This document shows positions 10,380 to 18,248 of a stretch of DNA of 64,000 nt, piece after piece. The notes under the pieces are model-generated. The model searched no databases and had not been told where the DNA came from. It saw only the letters and a program-made list of their open reading frames with translations. The stretch is from positions 806,001-870,000 of the forward strand of contig NZ_JBITMQ010000002.1 of assembly GCF_044466355.1 (NCBI RefSeq), in the 5' to 3' direction. Numbering within the stretch: position 1 is the stretch's first letter; every line of letters starts with the position of its first letter. Position numbers and translations under genes: made by a program. The stretch is from Actinophytocola sp044466355. GTDB taxonomy: Bacteria; Actinomycetota; Actinomycetes; Mycobacteriales; Pseudonocardiaceae.

Positions 10380-11471
10380 CTACACGACGACGAGCTGTTT
10401 GGTCGTCAGCGTGAGAAGTTCGGGATCGCCGTCCCGCACGACGAGCGTGTCCTCGATGCGGACCCCGCCCTTGCCGGACAGGTAGACCCCCGGCTCCACG
10501 GTGACTGCCATACCGGCGGAAAGTCTACCTTCACCCGTCTTGGCCAGGGACGGTGCCTCGTGGATCTCCAACCCGACCCCGTGCCCGAGGCCGTGCAGGA
10601 AGTCGTCGCCGTGCCCCGCGGCCTCCACCACGCCACGCGCGGCCGCGTCGACGTCCGACACCCGCACGCCCGGCCGCAACGCCGCCCGGCCCGCCGCCTG
10701 CGCGGCCGCGACCAGGTCGTACAGGTCCCGCTGCCAGTCCGCGGGCGCGCCGAGCACGAACGTGCGGGTCATGTCCGAGTGGTAGCCGTCGACAAGCGCG
10801 CCGAAGTCCAGTTTCACCAGGTCACCCGTGACGAGCTCGGTGTCGGTCGGCCGGTGGTGCGGGATGGCCGAGTTGGCACCCGCGGCCACGATCGAGTCGA
10901 ACGCCGGGCCCGCCGCGCCGTAGTCCAGCATCCGGGTCTCCAGCTCGCGCGCGACCTCGCGCTCGGTGCGGCCGGGCCGCAGGCCGCCGTGCTCGATGAG
11001 GTCGGCGAGCGCGCGGTCGGCGGCCGCGCACGCCATCCGCAGCGCCTCGATCTCGGCGTCGTCCTTGACCACGCGCAGGTCCTCGACCAGGCCCGCGGCA
11101 CGCACCAGCTCGGTCGTGCCCGCCTGCTCGTCGAGCACGTCCAGCTCGTCGACCGTGACGCGGTGGCTCTCGAACCCTGCCCGCCGCACCCGCGTGTCGG
11201 CTGCGACCTTGGCGAGTGCCGGTCCGCACGGTCGCTCGATCAGCCGCTCCAGCTCGGGCACCTGCCGCGCGGACTGGGTCAGGTACCGGCCGTCGGTGCA
11301 GAACACGGTCTTCTCGTCGCCGTCGGCGTGCACCAGCAACGCGGCGTTCGAGCCGGTGAACCCGGTCAGGTAACGCACGTTGCGCAGGTCGACCACGAGC
11401 ATGGCGTCCAGGTCGCGCTCCTGGAGGCGGGACCGGAGGGCGGCGCGGCGGCGAACGTGCGTCTCGGGCAT
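10380..11471 (-). CDS. pepQ: Xaa-Pro aminopeptidase / proline dipeptidase (M24 family)
   Basis: Cleaves X-Pro bonds in cytoplasmic peptides. 363 residues: creatinase-like N-terminal domain, then the pita-bread M24 domain. Metal ligands are visible as DFGALVDGYHSDMTRT (two Asp), the HGLGHGVGLEIHE histidine stretch, and the later VTVEPGVYL and RIEDTLVV glutamates. ATG 11471 is preferred over a TTG two codons upstream. The start is only 31 bp from the divergent B-4DMT-like gene, so the two share a promoter region. Same position before efp as Rv2535c in M. tuberculosis. Confidence 0.92.
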   Translation of the reverse strand: MPETHVRRRAALRSRLQERDLDAMLVVDLRNVRYLTGFTGSNAALLVHADGDEKTVFCTDGRYLTQSARQVPELERLIERPCGPALAKVAADTRVRRAGFESHRVTVDELDVLDEQAGTTELVRAAGLVEDLRVVKDDAEIEALRMACAAADRALADLIEHGGLRPGRTEREVARELETRMLDYGAAGPAFDSIVAAGANSAIPHHRPTDTELVTGDLVKLDFGALVDGYHSDMTRTFVLGAPADWQRDLYDLVAAAQAAGRAALRPGVRVSDVDAAARGVVEAAGHGDDFLHGLGHGVGLEIHEAPSLAKTGEGRLSAGMAVTVEPGVYLSGKGGVRIEDTLVVRDGDPELLTLTTKQLVVV

Positions 11472-11502
11472 GCCCAAGACCTTATGGGCTTACGCTGTCC
11501 CA

Positions 11503-11982
11503 ATGCGAACGTGGCTGTTGCGCGGAGTGGTCATGGCCGTGGTGCATGCCGTGGCCGAGACCGCGCGCGCCGACTTCGGAGTCCACCACCCCACCTCCAG
11601 GACGTTGTTCGAGGCGCTCGTGCTGGGCGGGCTCGTCGGCGTGGCCGCCGTGTGGGGTGCGATCGACCGGTGGCGTGACGTCGAGGACGCGGGACGTGCG
11701 TGGGTGATCGCGTCGCTGGTCGCGGGCTGGGGTGCCGCGGTGCTCGCCGTGATCGGCAAGTCGGTGTTCGTGGACCAGACCGGGGTCGCCGACCTGGGTG
11801 GCGCGCTGACCGGCGGTGCGGCGTTCACGGCGCTGCTGGTCCTGATCCCGGCGGCCGTGGGGCTCGCGGCCGGGTACTGGATCCGGTCCTCCCGCCAGGG
11901 CGACGACGCGGACGACCTCGACGAGGACGAAGCGGACGAGCCTCAGCGCGGCGGACCCGTCAAGTCCAGGCCGCGTCCGTAG
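11503..11982 (+). CDS. Four-helix membrane protein, B-4DMT/Rv2536-like
   Basis: 159 residues with four hydrophobic helices (about residues 5-20, 32-52, 68-90 and 105-130) and a strongly acidic tail (DDADDLDEDEADE). Position and topology match the membrane gene Rv2536 between pepQ and aroQ in M. tuberculosis, and the family is often labelled B-4DMT transporter; transport has not been shown and the name is tentative. TACGCT sits about 10 bp before the ATG and there is no Shine-Dalgarno, suggesting leaderless translation. Its last 40 bp overlap the convergent lipoprotein gene. Confidence 0.7.
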   Translation: MRTWLLRGVVMAVVHAVAETARADFGVHHPTSRTLFEALVLGGLVGVAAVWGAIDRWRDVEDAGRAWVIASLVAGWGAAVLAVIGKSVFVDQTGVADLGGALTGGAAFTALLVLIPAAVGLAAGYWIRSSRQGDDADDLDEDEADEPQRGGPVKSRPRP

Positions 11983-13448
11983 GCGTCCCATTCCTGGGTG
12001 GTCATGTCGCCCACGATCGACGAGTTGAACGTCGCGACGTCCGGCGACGAGATCGGCCACAGCCTGTCGTCGATCAGGAACGCCAGGCCCCGGCCGGGCG
12101 CCTGCCGCACGGGGACGCCGGGCTTGACGTGGGCGGCCACCCGCACCTCCGACAGGGAGGGCGGCCGGTGGGCGAGGACCCGCACGGCCAGCTTCTCGGC
12201 CACGGACCTGCGGTCGAACCGCACGATCCGCCCGCCGACGACCAGGTCGACGGTCCGGGTCGGCGACGGGACGGCGAACCCGTCGAGCGCGAGCACCGCG
12301 CGTCCCGGGTCCGCGCAGGCGTCGAAGTCGGTCACGTCGAGCCCGAAGTGCCGCAGGTTCGACGGCCCGGCCCGTACCTCGCGGGTGGCGCGTACGAGGT
12401 CGATCGCGACCTTGCCGCACGGGTTGTCGAGCGACACGACCGCGTGCCCGTCGCCGCGGCGGACCAGCCCGGGGCCCTCGCGCCAGGGGCCGGGCACCAG
12501 CAGCGGGTGGTAGGGCTGCGCCGAGAAGTCCCAGTCCCAGAAGGTGATCGTGGTGCCGTCGCGGGTCTCGTGGGCGATGGCGAACGCGGCCAGCGCGTCG
12601 ACCCACATCCAGTCCGCGCTGAACGCGTCGACGACCGAACGGAGCCGGGCGGTCGTGTCCGGCACCGACACGAACCCGTCGGGCCCGAGCGCCTCGATGT
12701 CGCGGCCGAACGCCGGGTCGGGTGACCGCAGCACGAACTGGCCCGCGCCGTTGTGGCCGGCGTGCCGTCCGGTGGTGTCGGTGAACATCAGGTAGAACTT
12801 GCCCGCCGCGTACACCACGGACGGCTGGCCCGCGCCGTAGGTGTTGGACCGCTTGACGTCCCGCGCCGAGGTGACGAGCGGGCGGCCGCCGTTGGCCCGC
12901 GTCCAGACACGACCGTCGGGGCTGGTCGCGAGCCCGATCGCGTTGCCGTGGGCGTGGTCGCCCGCCGCTCCCGTGTAGTACATGTAGTAGGTCGGCCCGA
13001 CCTTGAGCACCGACGGGTCGCACGTGTGCATGGCGTCGAAGCGGCGGGCGCTGCCGGAGAACACGGGGGTGCCGCCGCGGCCGTCCGGTCCGCGGAACCG
13101 CCCGTTCAGCGACCGCGACTCGGCGAGCAGGATGTCGTCGCCGGGCGGGTTCGCGATGCCGAGCTGGCTGCACCACCACATGCGGTAGCGGCCACCGTCC
13201 CAGAGGACCGACGGCGCGTAGTTGTAGGGGGCGTCGCCGGACCCGGCCGCGATCACCCCCGGGCTCTGGCGGGCGGCGCGCGTGGCGAGCAGGACGGGTT
13301 CCTTCGCCTTCGGGACCACCGGTTTCGGCGCCGCGGTGGAGGTGGGGGATTTCTCCAAGCCGGGCGCGGCCTCGCTGGCCGTGCAGCCCGCGGTCAGCGC
13401 GGCGGAGGCGAGGACGGCAACGAGTCTTCGACGGTGCGTGAAGCGCAT
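11943..13448 (-). CDS. Secreted lipoprotein with GH43-like five-bladed beta-propeller
   Basis: 501 residues. The signal peptide ends in a lipobox (ALTAGC) near residue 23, so the protein should be lipidated and face outward. After a Ser/Thr/Pro/Lys linker come propeller-type repeats (YNYAPSVLWDGGRYRMWWC, MHTCDPSVLKVGPTYYMYYTG, YGAGQPSVVYAAGKFYLMF). These are the pattern of GH43/GH32/GH68-like glycan hydrolases, so the protein may bind or cleave an extracellular sugar; a specific activity cannot be assigned. ATG 13448 has GGAGG ten bases upstream. The first WDGG..YRMWWC and the CDPS block resemble conserved beta-xylosidase-like proteins of unknown function. Confidence 0.72.
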   Translation of the reverse strand: MRFTHRRRLVAVLASAALTAGCTASEAAPGLEKSPTSTAAPKPVVPKAKEPVLLATRAARQSPGVIAAGSGDAPYNYAPSVLWDGGRYRMWWCSQLGIANPPGDDILLAESRSLNGRFRGPDGRGGTPVFSGSARRFDAMHTCDPSVLKVGPTYYMYYTGAAGDHAHGNAIGLATSPDGRVWTRANGGRPLVTSARDVKRSNTYGAGQPSVVYAAGKFYLMFTDTTGRHAGHNGAGQFVLRSPDPAFGRDIEALGPDGFVSVPDTTARLRSVVDAFSADWMWVDALAAFAIAHETRDGTTITFWDWDFSAQPYHPLLVPGPWREGPGLVRRGDGHAVVSLDNPCGKVAIDLVRATREVRAGPSNLRHFGLDVTDFDACADPGRAVLALDGFAVPSPTRTVDLVVGGRIVRFDRRSVAEKLAVRVLAHRPPSLSEVRVAAHVKPGVPVRQAPGRGLAFLIDDRLWPISSPDVATFNSSIVGDMTTQEWDAYGRGLDLTGPPR

Positions 13449-13524
13449 CGCGGAAGAACCTCCATATGTTGCCCTCAATTCAGCCGAACGACAGTGTAAG
13501 GATTACTCCGCGTGCGTGGCGACT

Positions 13525-13944
13525 TCACGTCCGGGTGGCGACCAACTCCACCTCGAAACCATCGCTGTTCTCGAGGTATGCCGCGTAGTGGTGTGGGCCA
13601 CCCGCGTACGGATGGCGGTCGGCGAACAGGAGCGTCCACCCGTGTTCCGGCGCCGCCGCGGCGATGCGGTCGACGTCGGCCCGGGTGCCCGCGTGCAGCG
13701 CCAGGTGGTTGAGGCCCGGCGCGGTGCGCTCGTGCCGCGTTCCGGTCCGCGCGGGCGAGTCCTCGACGACGACGTAGCTGACGCCCAGCCGCCAGCTCAC
13801 GCCGTGGTCCCAGCGCTGGTACTCCTGCCAGCCCAGCTCGGTGAACAGCCAGCCGAACGTCTTCTCGGCGGCGGCGAGGTCGGCGACCCACAGTTCGACG
13901 TGGTGCACACCGGACGGGGGGACGTCACCCGGCGGCTCGGTCAC
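13525..13944 (-). CDS. VOC (glyoxalase/bleomycin-resistance fold) protein
   Basis: 139 residues, a single vicinal-oxygen-chelate module: HHVELWVADLAAAEKTFGWLF at the start, LNHLALHAG in the middle and HHYAAYLENSDGFEVELVA at the end. His and Glu at the usual metal positions suggest a metal-dependent lyase, dioxygenase or resistance protein of unknown substrate. GTG 13944 overlaps the aroQ stop (GTGA), making TetR-aroQ-VOC a tightly coupled operon. A longer upstream reading frame lies inside aroQ and was rejected. Confidence 0.82.
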   Translation of the reverse strand: MTEPPGDVPPSGVHHVELWVADLAAAEKTFGWLFTELGWQEYQRWDHGVSWRLGVSYVVVEDSPARTGTRHERTAPGLNHLALHAGTRADVDRIAAAAPEHGWTLLFADRHPYAGGPHHYAAYLENSDGFEVELVATRT

Positions 13945-14369
13945 CGTCGGCCGGCCAGCCAGCGCAACGCGAGCTGGTAACCCTCGACGCCGAGCCCCAC
14001 GATGACCCCGGCCGCGACGGCGGAGATGTAGCTGTGGTGCCGGAACTCCTCGCGCTTGTGCACGTTCGAGATGTGCACCTCGACCAGCGGCGCCGACAGC
14101 AGCGCACAGGCGTCCCGGATCGCGATCGAGTAGTGCGTCCACGCGCCCGCGTTGAGGACGACGGCGTAGCCGTGCTCGGCGGCCTCGTGCAGCCAGCCGA
14201 TCATCTCGCCCTCGTGGTCGGTCTGCCGGACGCTGACGTCGAGGTCGAGTTCCCTGCCGGTCTTCTCACACAGCTCGACGAGGTCGGCGTGGGTGGTGTG
14301 GCCGTAGATCTGGGGCTCGCGCGTGCCCAGCCTGCCGAGGTTGGGCCCGTTGAGCACCAGGATCTTCAT
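13941..14369 (-). CDS. aroQ: Type II 3-dehydroquinate dehydratase
   Basis: Converts 3-dehydroquinate to 3-dehydroshikimate. 142 residues, normal for the dodecameric type II enzyme. The opening LVLNGPNLGRLGTREP, catalytic Tyr22 in IYGHTTH, NAGAWTHYSIAIRDA and the EVHISNVHKREEFRHHS loop with the catalytic His are all present. Usually the motif is GPNLNLLG; here it is GPNLGRLG. Its ATG overlaps the stop of the TetR gene and its stop overlaps the VOC gene. It is separated from aroB by the rhodanese gene, unlike in M. tuberculosis where the genes adjoin. Confidence 0.95.
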   Translation of the reverse strand: MKILVLNGPNLGRLGTREPQIYGHTTHADLVELCEKTGRELDLDVSVRQTDHEGEMIGWLHEAAEHGYAVVLNAGAWTHYSIAIRDACALLSAPLVEVHISNVHKREEFRHHSYISAVAAGVIVGLGVEGYQLALRWLAGRR

Positions 14370-14974
14370 CGGCTTCCTCCTTCGAGCATCGATCGCGCAA
14401 GCCTAGCCAGTCCCGCCTTGACCCGGTCGGACCCGACCTCGTCCCGCAAGGCCATCCGCTGGTCGGCGGCGAGCGGGGCGAGCACCGCGTGGGCGAGGTA
14501 GTCGGCGTCCGGTGTGCCCGCCTGTTCGAGCAGGTAGGCGACGTGCCGGTGCCACAGGCGGTAGGCGCCGATGGTGTAGCGGGCGCCGGGCCGGGCCGTC
14601 TCCGACATGTGCACGAGGTCGAGGTTGCCGTCCAGGAAGTCCACGTAGGCCTCGAGGAACGCGACCAGCCGGTCGGCGGGTGGCGCGCCGGGCCCGAGCG
14701 GGGGCGGCCCGCCCAGGATGGCGGCCTGCAGCCCGCGCTCCTGCTCGTCGAGCAACGCGACGGCGAGCCCCGCCTTGTCACCGAAGCGCCGGAAGAGGGT
14801 GCCCTTGCCGACCCCGGCGGCGGCCGCGACCTGGTCCATGGACACGGCGGCGACCCCGTGCTCCCGGAAGAGCCGGGCGGCTGCCTCGAGCACGCGGGCC
14901 CGGTTGCGTGCGGCGTCGGCACGCTCCCGGGCAGGTGCGGAATAACCGGACCGCGGTCCGCTGTTGTCGCTCAT
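14366..14974 (-). CDS. TetR-family transcriptional regulator
   Basis: 202 residues from ATG 14974; an in-frame ATG at 14989 is also possible. The N-terminal helix-turn-helix is clear (RVLEAAARLFREHGVAAVSMDQVAAAAGVGKGTLFRRFGDKAGL, about residues 27-71, with the recognition helix in the last third). The C-terminal ligand domain is unassigned. It is divergent from a rhodanese gene across 33 bp containing GGAC-N4-GTCC palindromes, so autorepression and control of the rhodanese are likely. The same transcript continues into aroQ and the VOC gene with 4-bp overlaps, an unusual place for aroQ. Confidence 0.88.
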   Translation of the reverse strand: MSDNSGPRSGYSAPARERADAARNRARVLEAAARLFREHGVAAVSMDQVAAAAGVGKGTLFRRFGDKAGLAVALLDEQERGLQAAILGGPPPLGPGAPPADRLVAFLEAYVDFLDGNLDLVHMSETARPGARYTIGAYRLWHRHVAYLLEQAGTPDADYLAHAVLAPLAADQRMALRDEVGSDRVKAGLARLARSMLEGGSR

Positions 14975-14982
14975 GTCAATCC

Positions 14983-14994
14983 GGACCATAGTCC
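14983..14994. promoter_or_regulatory. Palindromic operator candidate between TetR and rhodanese genes
   Basis: GGAC-CATA-GTCC lies between the divergent starts and overlaps CATAGT, a possible -10 of the rhodanese gene. A second, perfect palindrome GGACCGCGGTCC with the same arms occurs 35 bp away at 14948-14959, inside the 5' end of the TetR gene. Both may bind the TetR protein; this is an inference from arrangement alone. Confidence 0.4.
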
Positions 14995-15007
14995 ACTTGG
15001 AGGAGAG

Positions 15008-15340
15008 ATGACGGAGTTGATCAGCAGGGCAGACCTGCGGACCGCGATCGAGGCGGGCGCGGTGACGGTCGTCGACGCCCTGGGCGGCGAGTACTGGGCG
15101 AAGCAGCACCTGCCGGGCGCGGTGCCGCTGGTGGCGGCCGACGTCCCGGCGAGGGCGGCGAGCCTGCTCCCCGACCGCGACGCGGCGATCGTGACGTACT
15201 GCTCGAACCCGGCATGCCCGAACAGCTCGCAGGTGGCGACCCTTCTCGAGGACCTCGGGTACCGCAACGTCCGCAAGTACCGCGAGGGCATCGAGGACTG
15301 GGCGGCCGCTGGCCTCCCCCTCGAATCGGCCACGCACTGA
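15008..15340 (+). CDS. Rhodanese-domain sulfurtransferase
   Basis: 110 residues, a single rhodanese module: SRADLRTAIEAG, then VVDALGGEYWAKQHLPGAVPL and the active-site loop YCSNPACPNS with the persulfide-forming Cys, followed by TLLEDLGYRNVRKYREGIEDWAAAGLP. It may move sulfane sulfur or detoxify cyanide or thiols; the partner is unknown. A strong GGAGGAGAG precedes ATG 15008. It is divergent from, and probably controlled by, the TetR regulator. Confidence 0.9.
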   Translation: MTELISRADLRTAIEAGAVTVVDALGGEYWAKQHLPGAVPLVAADVPARAASLLPDRDAAIVTYCSNPACPNSSQVATLLEDLGYRNVRKYREGIEDWAAAGLPLESATH

Positions 15341-15473
15341 GATGACCACGGGGGCGCCGTCGGCGGGATGGCGCCCCCTGTGGACAACCCGCCCGCCAAC
15401 ACCCGTTCCTGTCGGTGCTCGCCCCTAGGCTGGATGTCGGGGGGCCGACGGCCGCTGTTGATCTTGCCGACCG

Positions 15474-16553
15474 TCACGTCGTCAGTCGGTCGTACGCGGT
15501 GGCCAGCAGCTCGGGTGCCGGGTCCTCGAGCCGCCCCGGCGTGGCCAGCGCGTCCAGCACCACGAAGCGGAGCCGGCCCGCGCGGGTTTTCTTGTCGCCC
15601 AGCATGGTCCGCGTCAGGTCCGCCAGTGCGCCCGGTTCGTAGCTGGTCGGCAGACCGAGGGCGTCGAGCACCGTGCGGTGCCGGTCCGCGGTGGCGTCGT
15701 CGAGACGGCCCGCGGCCCGGGCCAGCTCCGCGGCGAACACCAACCCCACGCTGACGGCCGCGCCGTGGCGCCACCGGTAGCCCTCGCGACGCTCGATGGC
15801 GTGGCCGAGGGTGTGACCGTAGTTGAGGATCTCGCGCAGGCTGGACTCCCGCAGGTCCGCGGCCACCACGTCGGCCTTGACCTGGATCTTGCGGCGCACC
15901 AGCTCCGCGAGCACGTCGCCGTCCGGGTCCAATGCGGCCCTCGGGTCGGCCTCCACGAGGTCCAGGATCACGGGGTCGGCGATGAACCCGCCCTTGACGA
16001 TCTCGGCCATGCCCGGCACCAGCTCGTCCGCCGGGAGGGTCCGCAGCGTCGTGAGGTCGACGACCACGGCGGCGGGTTCGTGGAACGCACCGACGAGGTT
16101 CTTGCCCGCGTCGATGTTGATGCCGGTCTTCCCGCCGACCGCGGCGTCCACCATGCCGAGCAGCGTGGTGGGCACGTTGACGAGGCGGACGCCGCGCATC
16201 CAGCTCGCCGCGACGTACCCGCCGAGGTCGGTCACCGCGCCCCCGCCGTACGCCACGACGGTGCCGCCGCGGTCCATGCCCATGGCGGCGAGCGCGTCCC
16301 AGCACTGCCCGGCGACGGCGAGGGTCTTGCCTGCCTCCGCGTCGGGCACGGGGACGAGGTGGGTGTCGATTCCGTTGTCCAGCAACCGGTTCCGCATCGC
16401 CTCGGCGCCCGCGACGAGGGTCGGCGGGTGCACGATCGCCACCTTCGGCGACCCGGCCACGACGGCGAACACCTCGTCGGCGAGGTCACGCCCGATCACC
16501 ACCTCGTACGGACGGTCGGTCGCGACCCTGATCCGCACCGGCTCGGCTCCCAC
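15474..16553 (-). CDS. aroB: 3-dehydroquinate synthase
   Basis: Second step of the shikimate pathway, NAD- and zinc-dependent. 359 residues from GTG 16553, which follows GAGGGAG by eight bases; the open frame upstream to 17045 lies in another gene and was rejected. Family motifs: YGGGAVTDLGGYVAASWMRG, PTTLLGMVDAAVGGKTGIN, GAFHEPAAVVVD, and the zinc ligand region REILNYGHTLGHAIE..WRHGAAVSVG. It lies downstream of aroC, aroK and the AlkZ-like gene on the same strand. Confidence 0.96.
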   Translation of the reverse strand: MGAEPVRIRVATDRPYEVVIGRDLADEVFAVVAGSPKVAIVHPPTLVAGAEAMRNRLLDNGIDTHLVPVPDAEAGKTLAVAGQCWDALAAMGMDRGGTVVAYGGGAVTDLGGYVAASWMRGVRLVNVPTTLLGMVDAAVGGKTGINIDAGKNLVGAFHEPAAVVVDLTTLRTLPADELVPGMAEIVKGGFIADPVILDLVEADPRAALDPDGDVLAELVRRKIQVKADVVAADLRESSLREILNYGHTLGHAIERREGYRWRHGAAVSVGLVFAAELARAAGRLDDATADRHRTVLDALGLPTSYEPGALADLTRTMLGDKKTRAGRLRFVVLDALATPGRLEDPAPELLATAYDRLTT

Positions 16554-16606
16554 TGCCCACGCTCCCTCGTGCTCGGCTGTCCGGGGTGAGCATGGCACGG
16601 CGGCGT

Positions 16607-17698
16607 TCAGCCGACGGTGACCACCACCTTGCCGTCGTGTCCCCGCGCGGCCGCGACCACCGCGCCCTGCGCGTCGAGTGCCTCGGCGGCCAGCGTGTGC
16701 CCGGATGTCACGGTGATCTCGAGCGTCCTGCCGGACTTGCGGGCACGCCAGACGCCTGCCGGTTCGCCGTCGACGACCACCGGGCCCGCGCTGCCGAGCG
16801 GCCGCCACAACTCGGTCGCGACCGCCCTGTCCGGCACCAGCAGCGGGCGGTGGCCGAGCAGGTAGGTGTCGCGCGGGGGCAGGAGCAGCAGCGGTGGCGG
16901 TGCGGGCGCGTCGTCGTCGAGGACCGCCGGGTCGGCGTGCAGGGTCACATCGCCGACGTCCACCTCGACGAGGTCGTCTACGAGATCGGACCACACGGGT
17001 CGCAACCAGCCCGGTGGCGCCGTCACCGAGCGGGTGTCGAGCCACGTGACCAGGTCACCGAGTGTCAGCGGCCCGGCGACCCGGACGACGGTCCGCAGCA
17101 ACTCCCGGGCCGCGTGGTCGACGCCCGGGTCCTGTGCCGGGTCCGTGCCCAGGCGGAACCGCAGGCGGCGCCCCGCGCCCGGCACCAGCTCGATGCCCGC
17201 GTACAGGGTGGCGACGCGGAACAGCCCGTCGGCGACGTGGTGGACGCCGCAGCCTTCGCACCACGGCCGGGCGATCCCGGGTACCAACGGGCTGACCGCC
17301 GCGGACAGTTCGCCTTTGGTGGCGGTCTCGCCGGGGAACGCGTCCCGCATCGCGCGTGCCACCTCGTCGAGCAGCGCGGGACCGTCCGCGCCGGAGGCGA
17401 TCAGGGTGTCGCCGTAACCGCCGAGGTAGGCACGCAGCATCTCGTTGTCACGGGGACGCAGCGCGGCACGCAGCAGCGGCAGGACGGCGCGGCGGTGCAG
17501 GTGCGGTGACCCGCGCATGGTCAGCGCGAGCACGAGCTCCGGCGCGGTGGTGGTGCGCTGCCGCAACCCGAGTGCGGCCGACCCGCCGGGCGTGTCCTGC
17601 AGGCCGACGGTCAGTGCGTCCTGGGTGTCGCCGCCGTGGAGACCTTGGGCCCGGGCCCGGTGGGCGAGCACCTGGGCGCGGTGGAGCCGGTGTGCCAT
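16607..17698 (-). CDS. AlkZ/YcaQ-like winged-helix protein (possible DNA glycosylase)
   Basis: 363 residues of the HTH_42 family, three tandem winged helices. Bacterial members AlkZ and YcaQ excise alkylated bases or unhook interstrand cross-links using a Q-x-D/Q pair; here LQDTPGGSAALGLR near residue 33 fits that position. WCEGCGVHHVADGLF, LLPPRDTYLLGHRPLLVPD and the C-terminal GPVVVDGEPAGVWRARKSG are typical of actinobacterial members. The ATG start is distinct. It sits between aroK and aroB, breaking the usual adjacency. Relatives often guard producers of DNA-damaging metabolites, but many are simply housekeeping. Confidence 0.8.
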   Translation of the reverse strand: MAHRLHRAQVLAHRARAQGLHGGDTQDALTVGLQDTPGGSAALGLRQRTTTAPELVLALTMRGSPHLHRRAVLPLLRAALRPRDNEMLRAYLGGYGDTLIASGADGPALLDEVARAMRDAFPGETATKGELSAAVSPLVPGIARPWCEGCGVHHVADGLFRVATLYAGIELVPGAGRRLRFRLGTDPAQDPGVDHAARELLRTVVRVAGPLTLGDLVTWLDTRSVTAPPGWLRPVWSDLVDDLVEVDVGDVTLHADPAVLDDDAPAPPPLLLLPPRDTYLLGHRPLLVPDRAVATELWRPLGSAGPVVVDGEPAGVWRARKSGRTLEITVTSGHTLAAEALDAQGAVVAAARGHDGKVVVTVG

Positions 17699-17735
17699 GC
17701 GACATGTGTAGCGGATGGCACCGACATCCTCCGGC

Positions 17736-18248
17736 TCAGCTGGCGACGGGCATCGTGGCGAGCACGTCGGCGAGGACTTCCTCGGGGGTGCGTTCGCTGG
17801 TCGGGATGGTCGCCGCCGCGACGGCGGTGTAGACCGGCCTGCGGGTGTTGAGCAGTTCCCGGAGGTGGGCGCGCGGGTTGGGCAGCAGCCAGGGGTGGAG
17901 CGTCACGAGGCCTTCGCGCTTGAGGAGCTGATCGAGGTCCACGTCGAGGAACACCACGTGGTAGGGCTCGAGCAGCTCCGGCACGCCCGGCGCGGTGGGG
18001 GTACCACCGCCGAGCGAGAGCACCCCGTGGAACTCGGGCAGCAGGTCGGCGAGGATCTCGCGCTCCGACTCCTGGAACTTCTCCCGTCCGAGCTTCACGA
18101 CCAACTCGCCCGCGTGGATGCCGTGGACGCGCTCGATGTCGTCGTCGAAGTCGCGGAACTCCAACCCGAGCCGCTCGGCGGCCATCCGCCCGACAGTGGA
18201 CTTCCCCGACCCGGGCGGGCCGACGAGGATCAGTGCGGGACCAGTCAC
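17736..18248 (-). CDS. aroK: Shikimate kinase
   Basis: Phosphorylates shikimate at O3. 170 residues from GTG 18248, which overlaps the aroC stop (GTGA). The Walker A GPPGSGKST is at residues 10-18, the shikimate-binding acidic region DFDDDIE at about 33, and the LSLGGG motif is in the middle. The lid region (GLVTLHPWLLPNPRAHLRELLNTRRPVY) ends in the expected R-x-P-x-Y. Adjacent aroC on the same transcript fixes its role. Confidence 0.95.
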   Translation of the reverse strand: MTGPALILVGPPGSGKSTVGRMAAERLGLEFRDFDDDIERVHGIHAGELVVKLGREKFQESEREILADLLPEFHGVLSLGGGTPTAPGVPELLEPYHVVFLDVDLDQLLKREGLVTLHPWLLPNPRAHLRELLNTRRPVYTAVAAATIPTSERTPEEVLADVLATMPVAS

